64,000 nt of DNA, taken from NCBI RefSeq assembly GCF_963678635.1, contig NC_087063.1, positions 11,570,368 through 11,634,367 of the forward strand. The letters run 5' to 3'. The notes beneath the pieces are model-generated. The model searched no databases. It saw only the letters and a program-made list of their open reading frames with translations, and was not told the DNA's origin. Positions 53,893 to 63,685 of the stretch are shown here, one piece after another. A program made the translations under genes and the position numbers. The DNA is from Symsagittifera roscoffensis (Eukaryota > Xenacoelomorpha > Acoela > Convolutidae). How positions within the stretch are numbered: the first letter of the stretch is position 1; each line of letters opens with the position of its first letter.

Positions 53893-54061
53893 ACTGGAAA
53901 AGAGCCGAAAATAAATGATTCTGACATAGGTTAAATATGAAGATTAAATGTGTTTGGTTCATCCTAATTAGTCCGCATGTCAATTTTCATAATGATCGGA
54001 CAATGTGAATGGTAACTTTACTTGTAAAAAATTGCAGGTGGGGGGAAAAGGAAAAAGAGCC
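53893..54061. mobile_element. Fragments of MITE families A and B
   Basis: A lone family A right end (ACTGGAAAAGAGCC, ending 53906) is followed by a family B right half ending 54061. The latter, with the next about 90 bp, is a direct copy of 54930-55155. Confidence 0.65.
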
Positions 54062-54506
54062 AACAGTTTTGCAGTAAAAATTTTTGAAAAACAGCTGCTT
54101 TCCAAATTAATTTCGAAAAACACATGATTGAAAATAAATTGGTTGTTTTAGATTGCCTTTAGAAAAATTTAAGGGTCCGTCACCAAAAATGAATTTCTTA
54201 AAAAGTACCAAAGGGGGGCCCTTTGGGTCGGCATGGGGTCGAATCCCTGAGGAGGGGGCGTCCCCCCCCCCCCCAAATCCGCGCCTGGTTAGCAAGCAGT
54301 TTTTTTTGGTTTCAACCAAAAAATGTTCGACAATTATTCAGCGGAATGGGCCTAGTGATATATATTTTTTTCGATATGCAGTTGCTAATTGAAAAAAAAA
54401 CAACTTAACAGCATGAACTGAACAAGTGAACAAATATGTCAAAATAATTGATTTTAATAAAGTATTTAAAGACTTAAATTATATATTTTTTCATTTTTCA
54501 ATGCAG

Positions 54507-54738
54507 AAATAAAATGTACATTAGCAAACTGGAGAACAATTGTGAAAAAAGGATCTGCAATGGCTGTGTTACCGACAGCCAGAGCAAGTTCTTTGTTGAA
54601 GTGATGCGTGAATTCAGGTACCCTGCAATCGACCCAAATAAAGACAGCCTGTCTCATTGTGGTGGCACAATAATTTCAAGATACACCGTGCTCACTGCAG
54701 CACACTGCGTTGGGTCGCTCAAAGATTCTTCCGCAGTT
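54507..54738 (+). pseudogene. Orphan intact protease exon with catalytic His
   Basis: Starts after the acceptor TTTTTCAATGCAG. It encodes a short N-terminal segment, the activation site KR/ICNG (compare R/IVNG of trypsins), HCGGTIISRY and TVLTAAHCVG with the catalytic His. All exon features lost in the copy at 36055-36282 are present here. No downstream Asp or Ser exon follows on this strand up to the assembly gap. It is therefore an exon fragment in this arrangement, though it could serve the gene after an inversion. Donor boundary is approximate. Confidence 0.75.
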
Positions 54739-54856
54739 GTCTGTTTTTCCAGCTCTTTCAATGCATCTTTTCTTTTTCCAATTTCAGTTTTACTCTTTTT
54801 TCTTTTTAAGGCTTCTAATATTGAAGAGGAAGCGCGGACAGAACAAAAAACAGTTT

Positions 54857-55063
54857 GGCTTTCTTTCCTTAACCCCCCCCCCCCAACTCCCACGACCATC
54901 AATTTTATGGTGTAACGAGTGGTTTTACAAGGTTAAATATGAAGAATAAATGTGTTTGGTTCATCCTAATTAGTCCGCATGTCAATTTTCATAATGATCG
55001 GACAATGTGAATGGTAACTTTACTTGTAAAAAATTGCAGGTGGGGGGAAAAGGAAAAAGAGCC
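54857..55063. mobile_element. MITE family B, TSD AACAGTTT (arm copy)
   Basis: Perfect duplication AACAGTTT, the complement of AAACTGTT at the left-arm copy 35729-35936, as expected for a copied segment. Left end is diverged (GGCTTTCTTTCC). Confidence 0.9.
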
Positions 55064-55310
55064 AACAGTTTTGTAAAAATTTTTGAAAAACAGCTGCTTT
55101 CCAAATTAATTTCGAAAAACACATGATTAAAATTAAATTGGTTGTTTTAGATTGCCAAAAATGGCTAAAAATCTCTGGCTAAAAAATGTTGTTTTAAAAA
55201 AAAATCTAAAACAACAGATAAGCTAATTGTGAAAAAAGGAGCTGGAAAAACCATCTTCTATTGGCAAAATTGTAAGAATTTAAATTTTCATCTCTTTTTG
55301 GGCTCTTTTT

Positions 55311-55504
55311 CCTTTTCCAACCACCTGCATATTTTAATAAATAAAATATTTGTTTACATTCTTCGATTGTCATGAAAATTGACGGACAGACTAATAAGGC
55401 CATGACAAACATATTTGGTCTCCATAATTAAACTTGTAAAACCACTCCTTAGACCATAAAATTGATGCTTGTGTAAGGTGGGGGGAGGGGGAGGAAAAAG
55501 AGCC
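55311..55504. mobile_element. MITE family B (arm copy)
   Basis: Counterpart of 35284-35488 in the inverted arm. Clear GGCTCTTTTTCC and GGAAAAAGAGCC ends. Confidence 0.85.
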
Positions 55505-55550
55505 CTTTTTGGTATTTCCCGTATGAATCAACAATTTTTAACTTGTTTTC

Positions 55551-55765
55551 GGCTCTTTTCCAGTTCCCTCACCTTCAAATTCAATTTTGAAAAGCTTAAT
55601 TAACGTTGTCATAATGCAATGAAATTTGGCGTGGTGAACAAATCGACAACTGTGAACAGATTTTTTCTTCATACTTTACAGCGTAACATCACGCATTTAG
55701 CCGTAATAACACGTAAAACAAACATAAGACTCGGTGTTTTGAAAGGGGGGAACTGGAAAAGAGCC
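55551..55765. mobile_element. MITE family A at arm boundary
   Basis: Counterpart of 35034-35238. Left flank TTGTTTTC, right flank ATTTGGTC: no duplication because the outer flank is different DNA. Confidence 0.9.
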
Positions 55766-55856
55766 ATTTGGTCTTCATAATTAACCTTATAAAACCACTT
55801 GTTACACCATCAAATAGATGGTCGTGTGAGGTGGGGGGGGGGGGGGGGGAGGAGCC
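55766..55856. mobile_element. Family B MITE right half
   Basis: Starts mid-element (ATTTGGTCTTCATAATTAAC) directly at the arm boundary and ends GAGGAGCC after a G run. It is truncated on the left by the junction. Confidence 0.65.
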
Positions 55857-55865
55857 GAGGCAGCT

Positions 55866-56160
55866 TGAATTGATACTCAATCAATATTCAGTTCATGAAA
55901 ATTCATCGATATAAATGACCTTAATGTCCAAAAATAATGAAATAATTCCATAAAAATGAATTTCTGTTTATATAGTAGTGTAAATCAGTACAGATAGTGA
56001 GTATATAATTGGAACGTTCGGTGGGGGGGGGGGGGGGGAGGGCTATAATGGGAAAGGTTGGGGGGACTATAATTTACTGGAGGACTATAATTTACTGGGT
56101 GGCTATAATGAGAAAGACCCCGAAAGAGTCAGGTTGAAATGCTATAATAAAAATCCTTCC
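55866..56160. mobile_element. MITE family C, CTATAATGGGAAAGG ends, copy 1
   Basis: Shares with 56890-57320 an interior (CAATACTCAGTTCATGAAAA-like, AATAATTCCAT, ATATAGTAGTRTAA) and a G-rich right end containing CTATAATGGGAAAGGTT and CTATAATTTA. The matching left end here is short or missing. Confidence 0.65.
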
Positions 56161-56207
56161 GCTGCGAATCGAGCCCCCCCTCTGGTACTAATGACTGTCC
56201 CCTCCCC

Positions 56208-56407
56208 NNNNNNNNNNNNNNNNNNNNNNNNNNNNNNNNNNNNNNNNNNNNNNNNNNNNNNNNNNNNNNNNNNNNNNNNNNNNNNNNNNNNNNNNNNNNN
56301 NNNNNNNNNNNNNNNNNNNNNNNNNNNNNNNNNNNNNNNNNNNNNNNNNNNNNNNNNNNNNNNNNNNNNNNNNNNNNNNNNNNNNNNNNNNNNNNNNNNN
56401 NNNNNNN
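56208..56407. other. Assembly gap (200 N)
   Basis: Exactly 200 Ns, most likely a placeholder of unknown true size. It interrupts the MITE cluster just beyond the right arm, so structure across it is unreliable. Confidence 1.
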
Positions 56408-56460
56408 AAGTTTGGAAGGTTTAAAGGTGGGGGTAGAGTGGAAAAAGTACTAAACGGCTC

Positions 56461-56853
56461 GGCTCTTTTCCAATCCCCCTTCGACTCTTTTTTCTTCCCC
56501 CTTTTCTGGTGTAACGAGTGATTTTACAAGGTTTAATATGAAGACCAAATGAGTTTGCCACATCCTAATTAGTCCGCATGTCAATTTTCATAATGATCGG
56601 ACGATTTGAACAGTAATTTTACTAGTAAAAAAATTGCAGGGGGGAAGGAAAAAGAGCCCCCCTTCAAATTCAACTTTGAAAAACTTATTTAACCTTGTCA
56701 TAATGCAACGAAATTTGGCGTGGTGAACAAATCGACAACTGCGAACAGATTTGTTTTTCATACTTTACAGCGTAACATCACTCTTTTAGCCGTAATAACA
56801 AGTAAAACAAACATAAAACTCGGTACTTTGAAATGGGGGACTGGAAAAGAGCC
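56461..56853. mobile_element. MITE family A with a family B MITE nested inside
   Basis: The outer family A element (GGCTCTTTTCC at 56461, ACTGGAAAAGAGCC ending 56853) is split by a family B element at about 56483-56657, flanked by a perfect 8-bp duplication CCCCCTTC. The nesting shows family B was active after this family A insertion. Confidence 0.85.
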
Positions 56854-56889
56854 CACAAAACATTACTCTGCTAGGTCTAGTCATACAAA

Positions 56890-57320
56890 AGAGGGGTTTT
56901 TCCCATTATAGCCCCCCAGCCTTGTATCAAAAAAATTATAGCCCCCCAAACCTTTCCCATTATAGACCCCCCAACCTTTCCTATTATAGCCCCCCAAAGG
57001 TTTCTAATTATACTAATAGGCAGATCAAATAATTGATGATATAAAATCAACTAGGTTCATCAATCAATACTCAGTTCATGAAAAAGAAGTCATCGATATA
57101 AGTCAACTTAATGTCATAATTGAAATAATTCCATTAAAATAAATTTCATTATATATAGTAGTATAATCAGTATGCAATAGTGTGCATAAAAAGGAACGTT
57201 AATGGGGGGGGGGGGGGCTATTATGGGAAAGGTTTGGGGGGGCTATAATTTATTGGGGGAGGGGGTTGTAATGGGAGAGACCCTGAAAGAGCTAAGTTGA
57301 AATGCTATAATAAAAATCCT
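56890..57320. mobile_element. MITE family C, copy 2
   Basis: Left end carries repeated CCCATTATAGCCCCCC; right end carries GGGGGGCTATTATGGGAAAGG and GGGGGGCTATAATTTATTGG, an inverted pair. Interior is AT-rich without coding capacity. Confidence 0.7.
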
Positions 57321-57516
57321 GGCTCTTTTTCCTTTTCCCTCCACCTCACTCAAACATGAATTTTATGCTCTAACGAGTGGTTTTACAAGGTTAATTATGC
57401 AGACCAAATATGTTTGTCATGGCCTAATTAGTCTTCAAGTCAATTTTCATGACAATCGGTAGAAGCGAACAGTAACTTCAAATATAAAAATTTGCAGGTG
57501 GGGGGGGGAAAGAGCC
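57321..57516. mobile_element. MITE family B, TSD AAAATCCT/AAAGTCCT
   Basis: Both ends present; flanking octamers match at 7 of 8. Confidence 0.85.
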
Positions 57517-57784
57517 AAAGTCCTTCCGCTGCGAATCGACCCCCCTCCCCTTTTGGTACTAATGACTCGCCCCCACCTCCATAGCACATAAGAGTCAACT
57601 GCATGTAGTAAGGGCGGGTTTACAAAGTTGTGTATGAAGACCAATTGTGTTCGTCGCTGCCTCTTTTCCACTTTCCCCTCATACTTCAAAAATTTTATTT
57701 CATAGTTGTCCAATTGACATCACTGTGATCTTATGGATGTGATATCGACTGTGATATTATGGTGATGTAACTATATAAAGTATG

Positions 57785-57987
57785 GGCTCTTTTTCCTTTT
57801 CCCCCCACATGCAATTTTTTACATGTAAATTTGTTAACCACATCGTCCGATTGTTATGAAAATTTACGTACAGACTAATAAGGCCGCCACTACAAGCATA
57901 TTTGGTCTTGATACTCAACCTCGTAAAACCACTCGTTACACTAATATATTGAACCTCGTGTGAGGTGGGGGGAAAGGAAAAAGAGCC
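57785..57987. mobile_element. MITE family B with 8-bp TSD AAAGTATG
   Basis: Perfect duplication AAAGTATG and canonical ends. Confidence 0.95.
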
Positions 57988-58139
57988 AAAGTATGAAGAA
58001 CGACGATTTGTTCACAATGGGTAATTTGTTCGTTATGCCTAGTTTCATTGCATTCCCGCACCGGAATTCCATGGATAATAATTGATTATAATCGAAAATT
58101 GTTGTCTAAAATGTTTTCATTATAACCCATTATTGTTAC

Positions 58140-58790
58140 AAATTCAAACCACGAAATCGATTATATTGTCATTACAAACGATTTTTTTTCCGTAAAAACC
58201 CAATCCAATAAAATCCATTAAAATGGATTAAACTCCATTTAAAATCTGTTATAATTGATTATAACGGATTGTTTTTTTCCTTTTTTTTGCAAAATCATTT
58301 GCCAAACTTGAAAAATTTCTGCGTTAGTCACGGCCTACTCGCAATCTAAACCTACTCAAAAAAAACCCTTCCCTGACTTTGCCGCGATCCGCGTTTGTCC
58401 ACCCCCTAGTTACTGTTTACCCCCCAGTTTAATTACCATTGAACGCGAACGGGGGAGGGGGATTACTCAGTGTGAACAACACCTATTTACCCCCATTCTC
58501 CATTTAACCCCCCCCCCCCCCCCCCCAGGTAAAACTTTGTTCCACCTTCTCCTCCATTTTTTTTTACCCCACCCACTTTCAGTAAAGGGGGTTAAACTAT
58601 GATAAGAGGGCTAAGCTGAGGAGGGGTAGGATGAGTGGGGCGAGGGGCGGGGGTAAACTGACGAGAAGTAAACTCTGGGAGGAGGTAAGCTGGGGAAGGG
58701 GTTGTTTAAAGAGGCGATGAAGATTATGTAAAATAGAAAAATTAGAAAAAACTCAAATAAATAAAATCTTCTGTGAAAAAAAGTTTGAGA
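58140..58790 (+). repeat. Dispersed repeat D, copy 2
   Basis: Direct counterpart of 53310-53830, longer because of a C run (about 58508-58526) and a G-rich insertion (58600-58700). Flanked by the TAATCGATTA-type palindrome region. Confidence 0.75.
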
Positions 58791-58829
58791 AATGTATTGT
58801 GGAAATCAGGACACGAAACAGGAAATCAA

Positions 58830-60300
58830 ATGAGATAAAATTCATTATTTCTTCTCAAAAACTACATTTAATCAATTATAATCGATTATAATCTATTATA
58901 ATAGATTATACTGATTAAAAATGTAATATGATTAGTCCATTTTCAATGGATTATAATCGGTATAACCGATTATAATGGATTCTATTGATGTAAAAAACAC
59001 TAGGATTATAATCCATTTTTGATGAATCATAATCGATTATTTTGTAATTTTATAGATACTGACTATAAAATGACAATATAATCGATTATGATCCATGGAA
59101 CTCCAGTACGGTTTATGATAACGCTTAAAAAAAGCTCTTTTCAAAAATGGGCTCTTTTCCACTCCCAAACTCCTACCCTCCTAGAAAACAAAAAAAACAC
59201 CTACATCCTTGCCTACACAGTTAATAATTCGCAGTTAGAAGTATCCTTGGTTAATTACGCTTGTGATTTTAATTGGAGAGTTATTTCACATGCCTAGGGC
59301 TTACATTCTCTGTCCACAAAAGGTTAAACTACAGCCCGCATCCAAGTTTAGGCGTAAATAATCGATTATAACGGATTATTATGATGATTTTTTGACAATT
59401 ATAATCGATTATAATTACCAAAATTAGGTCTTTAAGGGATTTATAATTGATTATAATCGTGATATTTTCCAAGAGATTATAATCTTTTATAATCGATTAT
59501 AATTGATTATAATTGATTATAGCTCTTACTAAAAACCCTTAAAATCAATTATAATCAATTATAATCGATTAGAACCTCTTAATTTGCCAAAATTTTTCTT
59601 TTTTCGAATTATATTTTATGGGTTATTATTTTTGTGTCAATAAGAAAATCTCTAAAAGAGAGATCTCTTGAACACTTTGGTTCATCTGAACACAAAGTTT
59701 TTCCACGAAACAAAAGTTTCATAGAGATCCTTTCATATGAGTGGAAAGGTTCTCGCGGTAGATGAAAAATAAATTTTCCGAATCAATCATGAAACTAAAT
59801 CAATTTGCTGATGTTTTGGTGTTCAAAAAAGCTTAAAATATGCATCGCAAAACAACTCTATTGGGGAAGAAATGAAAAAAAAACTTATAAAGTTGAATTA
59901 ATTGGAAAAATTTAAAAATATTTTTTCATTTTTCATTGGAACCAACGTCCACAAAAAGCATAAAATATAAACATTTTAGATGCAACTTCGAAGACAAAAA
60001 TGGATAAACAAAAGGGATTATAATCGATTATAATCGATTATAAGGGATTTTTGTGCAAAACTAATGAAATAGAAATTTGAATAAAAAAATGGATTATAAT
60101 CAATTATAATCGATTATAAATGTGTCAAAAAATAGACGAATAAATAATCGATTATAATCGATTATAATGGATTGTAATTAATTATATTTTGATTTTAAAA
60201 AGAGAGATTTTAATTGATTATTAATTGATTAAAATCGATTATTTCGCAATTTTAGTGAGACTGGTACTAAAATCGTAATATAATCGATTATTAACGCTTG
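58830..60300. repeat. Palindrome-rich region, TAATCGATTATAATC units
   Basis: Dozens of copies of ATAATCGATTATAAT and variants (AATTGATTATAA, AATGGATTATAA) occur singly or in runs of two to four. They are spread over about 1.5 kb with ordinary AT-rich DNA between (for example 59600-59990). The units are self-complementary, so strand cannot be assigned. It is not a simple tandem satellite, because spacing is irregular. The only frame of note (59088-59297) has no recognisable domain. Confidence 0.75.
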
Positions 60301-60599
60301 GAACTGGATGCGGGAGGTAGGTGGCGTCCTATATGACGAAAGGCGGAATGAACAAAAATTGTTTTTTTTAAAATTAATTTGAGTATTCAGAAATCTGAAA
60401 AATGGGCGGAGAATGGGCCGCCGAAAAAACAAAACAACTCCTCTGGGGGGTTTTGATTCTTTTAGTGATTGCATCATTCAACTTGAGGTTTTGAAAGAGC
60501 ATTTTAGGTTCATTTTATCTTCCTATGGGAGAACTTTTTGGGTGAAATTTTTTTTTATTCTAGAAAACTTGATTTTAACAGAACACTTTGAATTATATG

Positions 60600-61130
60600 G
60601 GTTACGAATCCAGAATCGATATAATCCCGACCTTCGTATTTGGTGTGTCTGGCTTCCATTTGCAGCTGCTTCCGGTTCTTGTAGCCGCGTTGCAGTTTCA
60701 TTGGGATGAAATCAAATTTCCTCCTCAAGCCTGCCATATCTTCCTGTTGATTGATGTTCGAGATGCCTGTTGTTGCTGTGAGCTCGGATTGTTACTGTTG
60801 TTTTCCCGAGGTGGTTTTTCTCTGAAGCCGTTGTTTTTGGCTTAAGCGTTTTCCTTTGTAAATTTCACCGTGGCTTCTGCTGTGTCCTTTTACTTGAATC
60901 CGATCATTATTGTTTTTTGGCACATAAAGGATGTTTTCTTTGTTTGTGAGAAGTCTTTTATCGTTTCCGATGTGTTCATCTTCATATTGGTGTCATCGCG
61001 TATCGGTGGTGAGAAGACTACAGTTTATTGCTGTTCTCCCGTAGCCGGGATTGGAGTTGATTCTACCAATTGAGCCTATTCTTAATCAAAACACTGATCT
61101 GGTTTCTCTATGCTGATCTCTGGCCCCTAT
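60600..61130 (-). pseudogene. Decayed gag fragment related to the element at 1-6428
   Basis: The stretch 60870-61120 aligns imperfectly with 2075-2340, the N-terminal gag coding region. Anchors include TATCGGTG, a TTTATTGCTGTTCTCC-like run, and ACTGATCTGG next to TCTCTATGCTGATC. 60600-60860 may continue into the region matching 1320-1560. Frames are broken. The alignment is by eye and weak in places. Confidence 0.45.
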
Positions 61131-61139
61131 TTAAGGTTC

Positions 61140-62019
61140 TTAAGGTGTTTTTCCATAATCGATTGCTTCCATGTCTTTTTTATTCCATGAGTTCGCGCCA
61201 AACTCACAAAAAAAATTTCTTGATGTCGGCAATTCATTATTTCTGAGATTGTTTCTGAGATTGTTTCTGTTGAGCAGTGTGGTTTCTAAATGTCTTTGTT
61301 TCTTTTATTTATTGATACTATGGATTTTTATTTTTCGTAAGCTCAAGAGAAATTGTTTGTAAAACAATTCTTAAATCAAAATGCTTAAAAAAGCGGAATC
61401 AATATGAAATTTTTATTTGTTTTTATGTAAACAAATTTCTTGTCTTTTTTTTAGTGTACTCAAGACATAGAAAATTGCTTCTTAGAGAATATTTTAGGCG
61501 CGTTCAATATAAACTTCTTTTCGTAACTGTATTTCATTAACACCTAAAATATCCTTTTAGTTGATATTTAGGTCTACTCTTTATATTTCGAAAAATCCTG
61601 CGTATAGTGATGATCTGAATACTTAAATGTTATTTATAAGGAAAGATATAAATGATATATCAAAATCAATTATCAATTTGGTCGAACTAAAAAAAAGGTC
61701 GACAAAATTTACGATTTTGTTTTTGAAAATCCACCCACCCCTCGAGAAAAGTTTAGAATTGGGGTTTTCTTTAACCTATTGTACTTTTAAGATGGTCGAG
61801 TTAATTTCATAGGGTCATCAAGGCAGCCATTTACTTTCTACTGAAAAACTGCAAAAATTGTGCGCTGTTTCCACCCACAGTCTTAAGAGCCAGATTTTAA
61901 TTTGAACTTGCTTAGTTTTCTCTTGTTTTTTTTGTTGTTGCTTGACTCCTTATAATTAAATAATTTGCTTTGTTTTTCGTAAAATCACTTGATTGATTCT
62001 AGCTCAATCCTTTTATACT
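61140..62019. other. Intergenic AT-rich DNA
   Basis: No gene seen. A small duplication TGAGATTGTTTC occurs at 61243-61268. 61690-61745 resembles the right end of the hAT-like element at 36860-36921. Confidence 0.5.
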
Positions 62020-62860
62020 TTGTATGGCGTGTGGGGGGATGATTTTCACAAAAAAAAATCATACTTCAGAAAAAAATATATATATTTTTTACATTTAATT
62101 TTTTAATGTTATTACTGCTCCATGAAACCTTAAAGGCAGTCGGAACATTCAGGGTACGAGTTTCAGGCTTCGCCATGATACGAGTAGTCTTGTTTAAGCT
62201 TTCTATCTGGAACAGGACAACACTTCTCAATTTCATATTTATACAGGCCACTTGCAAAAAGCAACTGGACTCAAGTTTAATTTTCTCGTTTTAACGGCAT
62301 TTGTAAAATCAGCTGATCTGATTTTTGTTCCGACTTTCGATACGACAGTAACGGAATACTTGTGCTCTAGGTGGGTTTTTTTTTTCTTCAGACAAACTTC
62401 GACTTTTTAATTTTGACGGAATTTTTTTATATCATTCGAAAGGTATTGTTGTCATGAGCTCAAATTTGAAAAGATATTTCACCTCTGATTAATTTTCGTA
62501 AAGTTACGGGGGTTTAAAGATTGCAATTTTGGCCAATTTGGGACAATTAACGCGCGATATATTTGGCGCTATTAACGCGTAAGCGGAGAGTTAATCCGTC
62601 TTAGAAATCGTTCCAAATTGGTTGAAAGAAGCTTATTTGCCATAATTGATTCGTTACAAGGAGTGAAACTTACATTTTTGTACTTTAAATGGCGTGTGGG
62701 GGAATGATTTTCATAAAAAATTTCAAATTTTAGAAAAAAAAATATTTTCATTTTGTTTTATTACATTTATTTTTTAAATGTTATTACTGCTCCATAAACT
62801 TTTAAAGGCTGTCGGAACATTCAGGGCTTCGCACTGATACGAGCAGTCTTGTTATCTTTT
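62020..62860 (+). repeat. Direct repeat pair, about 170-180 bp, 670 bp apart
   Basis: 62020-62200 and 62688-62860 share ATGGCGTGTGGGG, GATGATTTTCA, AATGTTATTACTGCTCCAT, GTCGGAACATTCAGGG and GATACGAGYAGTCTTGTT. The same phrase occurs a third time at 13310-13370. The intervening DNA includes TTGTTCCGACTTTCGA, similar to 12088. This is likely an old dispersed element; superfamily unknown. Confidence 0.7.
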
Positions 62861-63436
62861 GAGTTACTGTGACAAAACTGAGCTTGACACTCTGAACTCA
62901 AAAATTTGAAAAATAAACTTATATCAACAAATTCTAGCACTATGACCAGCTGGCACAATGTAAATCCTGTGCATAAAAAAGATCCGGGATTTTGTAGTTT
63001 CTTTTGAAACTTGCCATTTGAAACACCTACTGGTGACTAAAACTCAATTTGCACTTCATCACAAAAACAGGATGATGACCCCTCATGTTGGAAGAAGTTT
63101 CAGACAAAGCTTTGCGGAAAAAACATACACCTCTTTGAAAAGCTTCAAAAACAAATAGTTTGAACACATTTTTCAAACTATTGACAGTTGACAAATTGTT
63201 TTTGATTTTCTCGAGTTGCATTCATTTTTTTTCTGTTTAAAAAATTGTTTCATATTGCTTTGAACAAACTGTAACTCCTTTGTGCCTTTAGATTTTTTTC
63301 GCTCCCAAGCTTTGCTAAAACTTCTAATATAACAACAATTTTCATGCCTGCTGTTATCCGTACGGACATTATAGTAAAACATCCATTGATATTGATTTAG
63401 CTTAGGAGCTAGAACTACCAGTTGGTAACATATACA
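62861..63436. other. AT-rich spacer, no feature seen
   Basis: No gene or repeat recognised; short frames lack domains. Confidence 0.5.
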
Positions 63437-63685
63437 TGTTATAGACTTAGCTCACATTGATTAACATATAGAAGTCTGATGATTAAATAAGTACCTATTT
63501 ATACGTAATGACATATGTACTTGTTCTTATGAGGCACTGTCTCTCAAATGATTCGAGGTCAGTGTCAGCCAGACTTAAACATAGAGTTGAATTTAAGTTG
63601 TTATCATTTCTCGCCTAATTCTTATCTAGCGCATACGCTTCACTAGACATAGATTTTACCTCATCTAATGGATGAGGGTATAACA
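63437..63685 (+). repeat. Putative 249-bp LTR of a second gypsy-type element
   Basis: Begins TGTTATA and ends TATAACA, perfect 7-bp inverted ends, and is followed at once by TGGCGCC, the typical start of a primer-binding site. The second LTR would lie beyond the window, so this is inferred from ends, primer site and adjacent gag. Confidence 0.65.

Larger units (their letters stand above)
54152..55765. repeat. Right arm of large inverted duplication
   Basis: Reverse complement of 35034-36767. Includes the partial hAT-like element (54156-54297), the intact protease His exon, MITEs matching those of the left arm, and ends exactly at the terminal GAGCC of the family A MITE at 55765. That MITE keeps TTGTTTTC on its inner side (the complement of the left-arm target duplication) but not on its outer side. 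This shows the segment was copied from, or exchanged with, the left-arm locus rather than each MITE having inserted independently. Confidence 0.85.

Noticed and set aside
56134-56424. 96-codon frame across the N gap
   Set aside because: Most of it is translated Ns; it is not evidence of coding.
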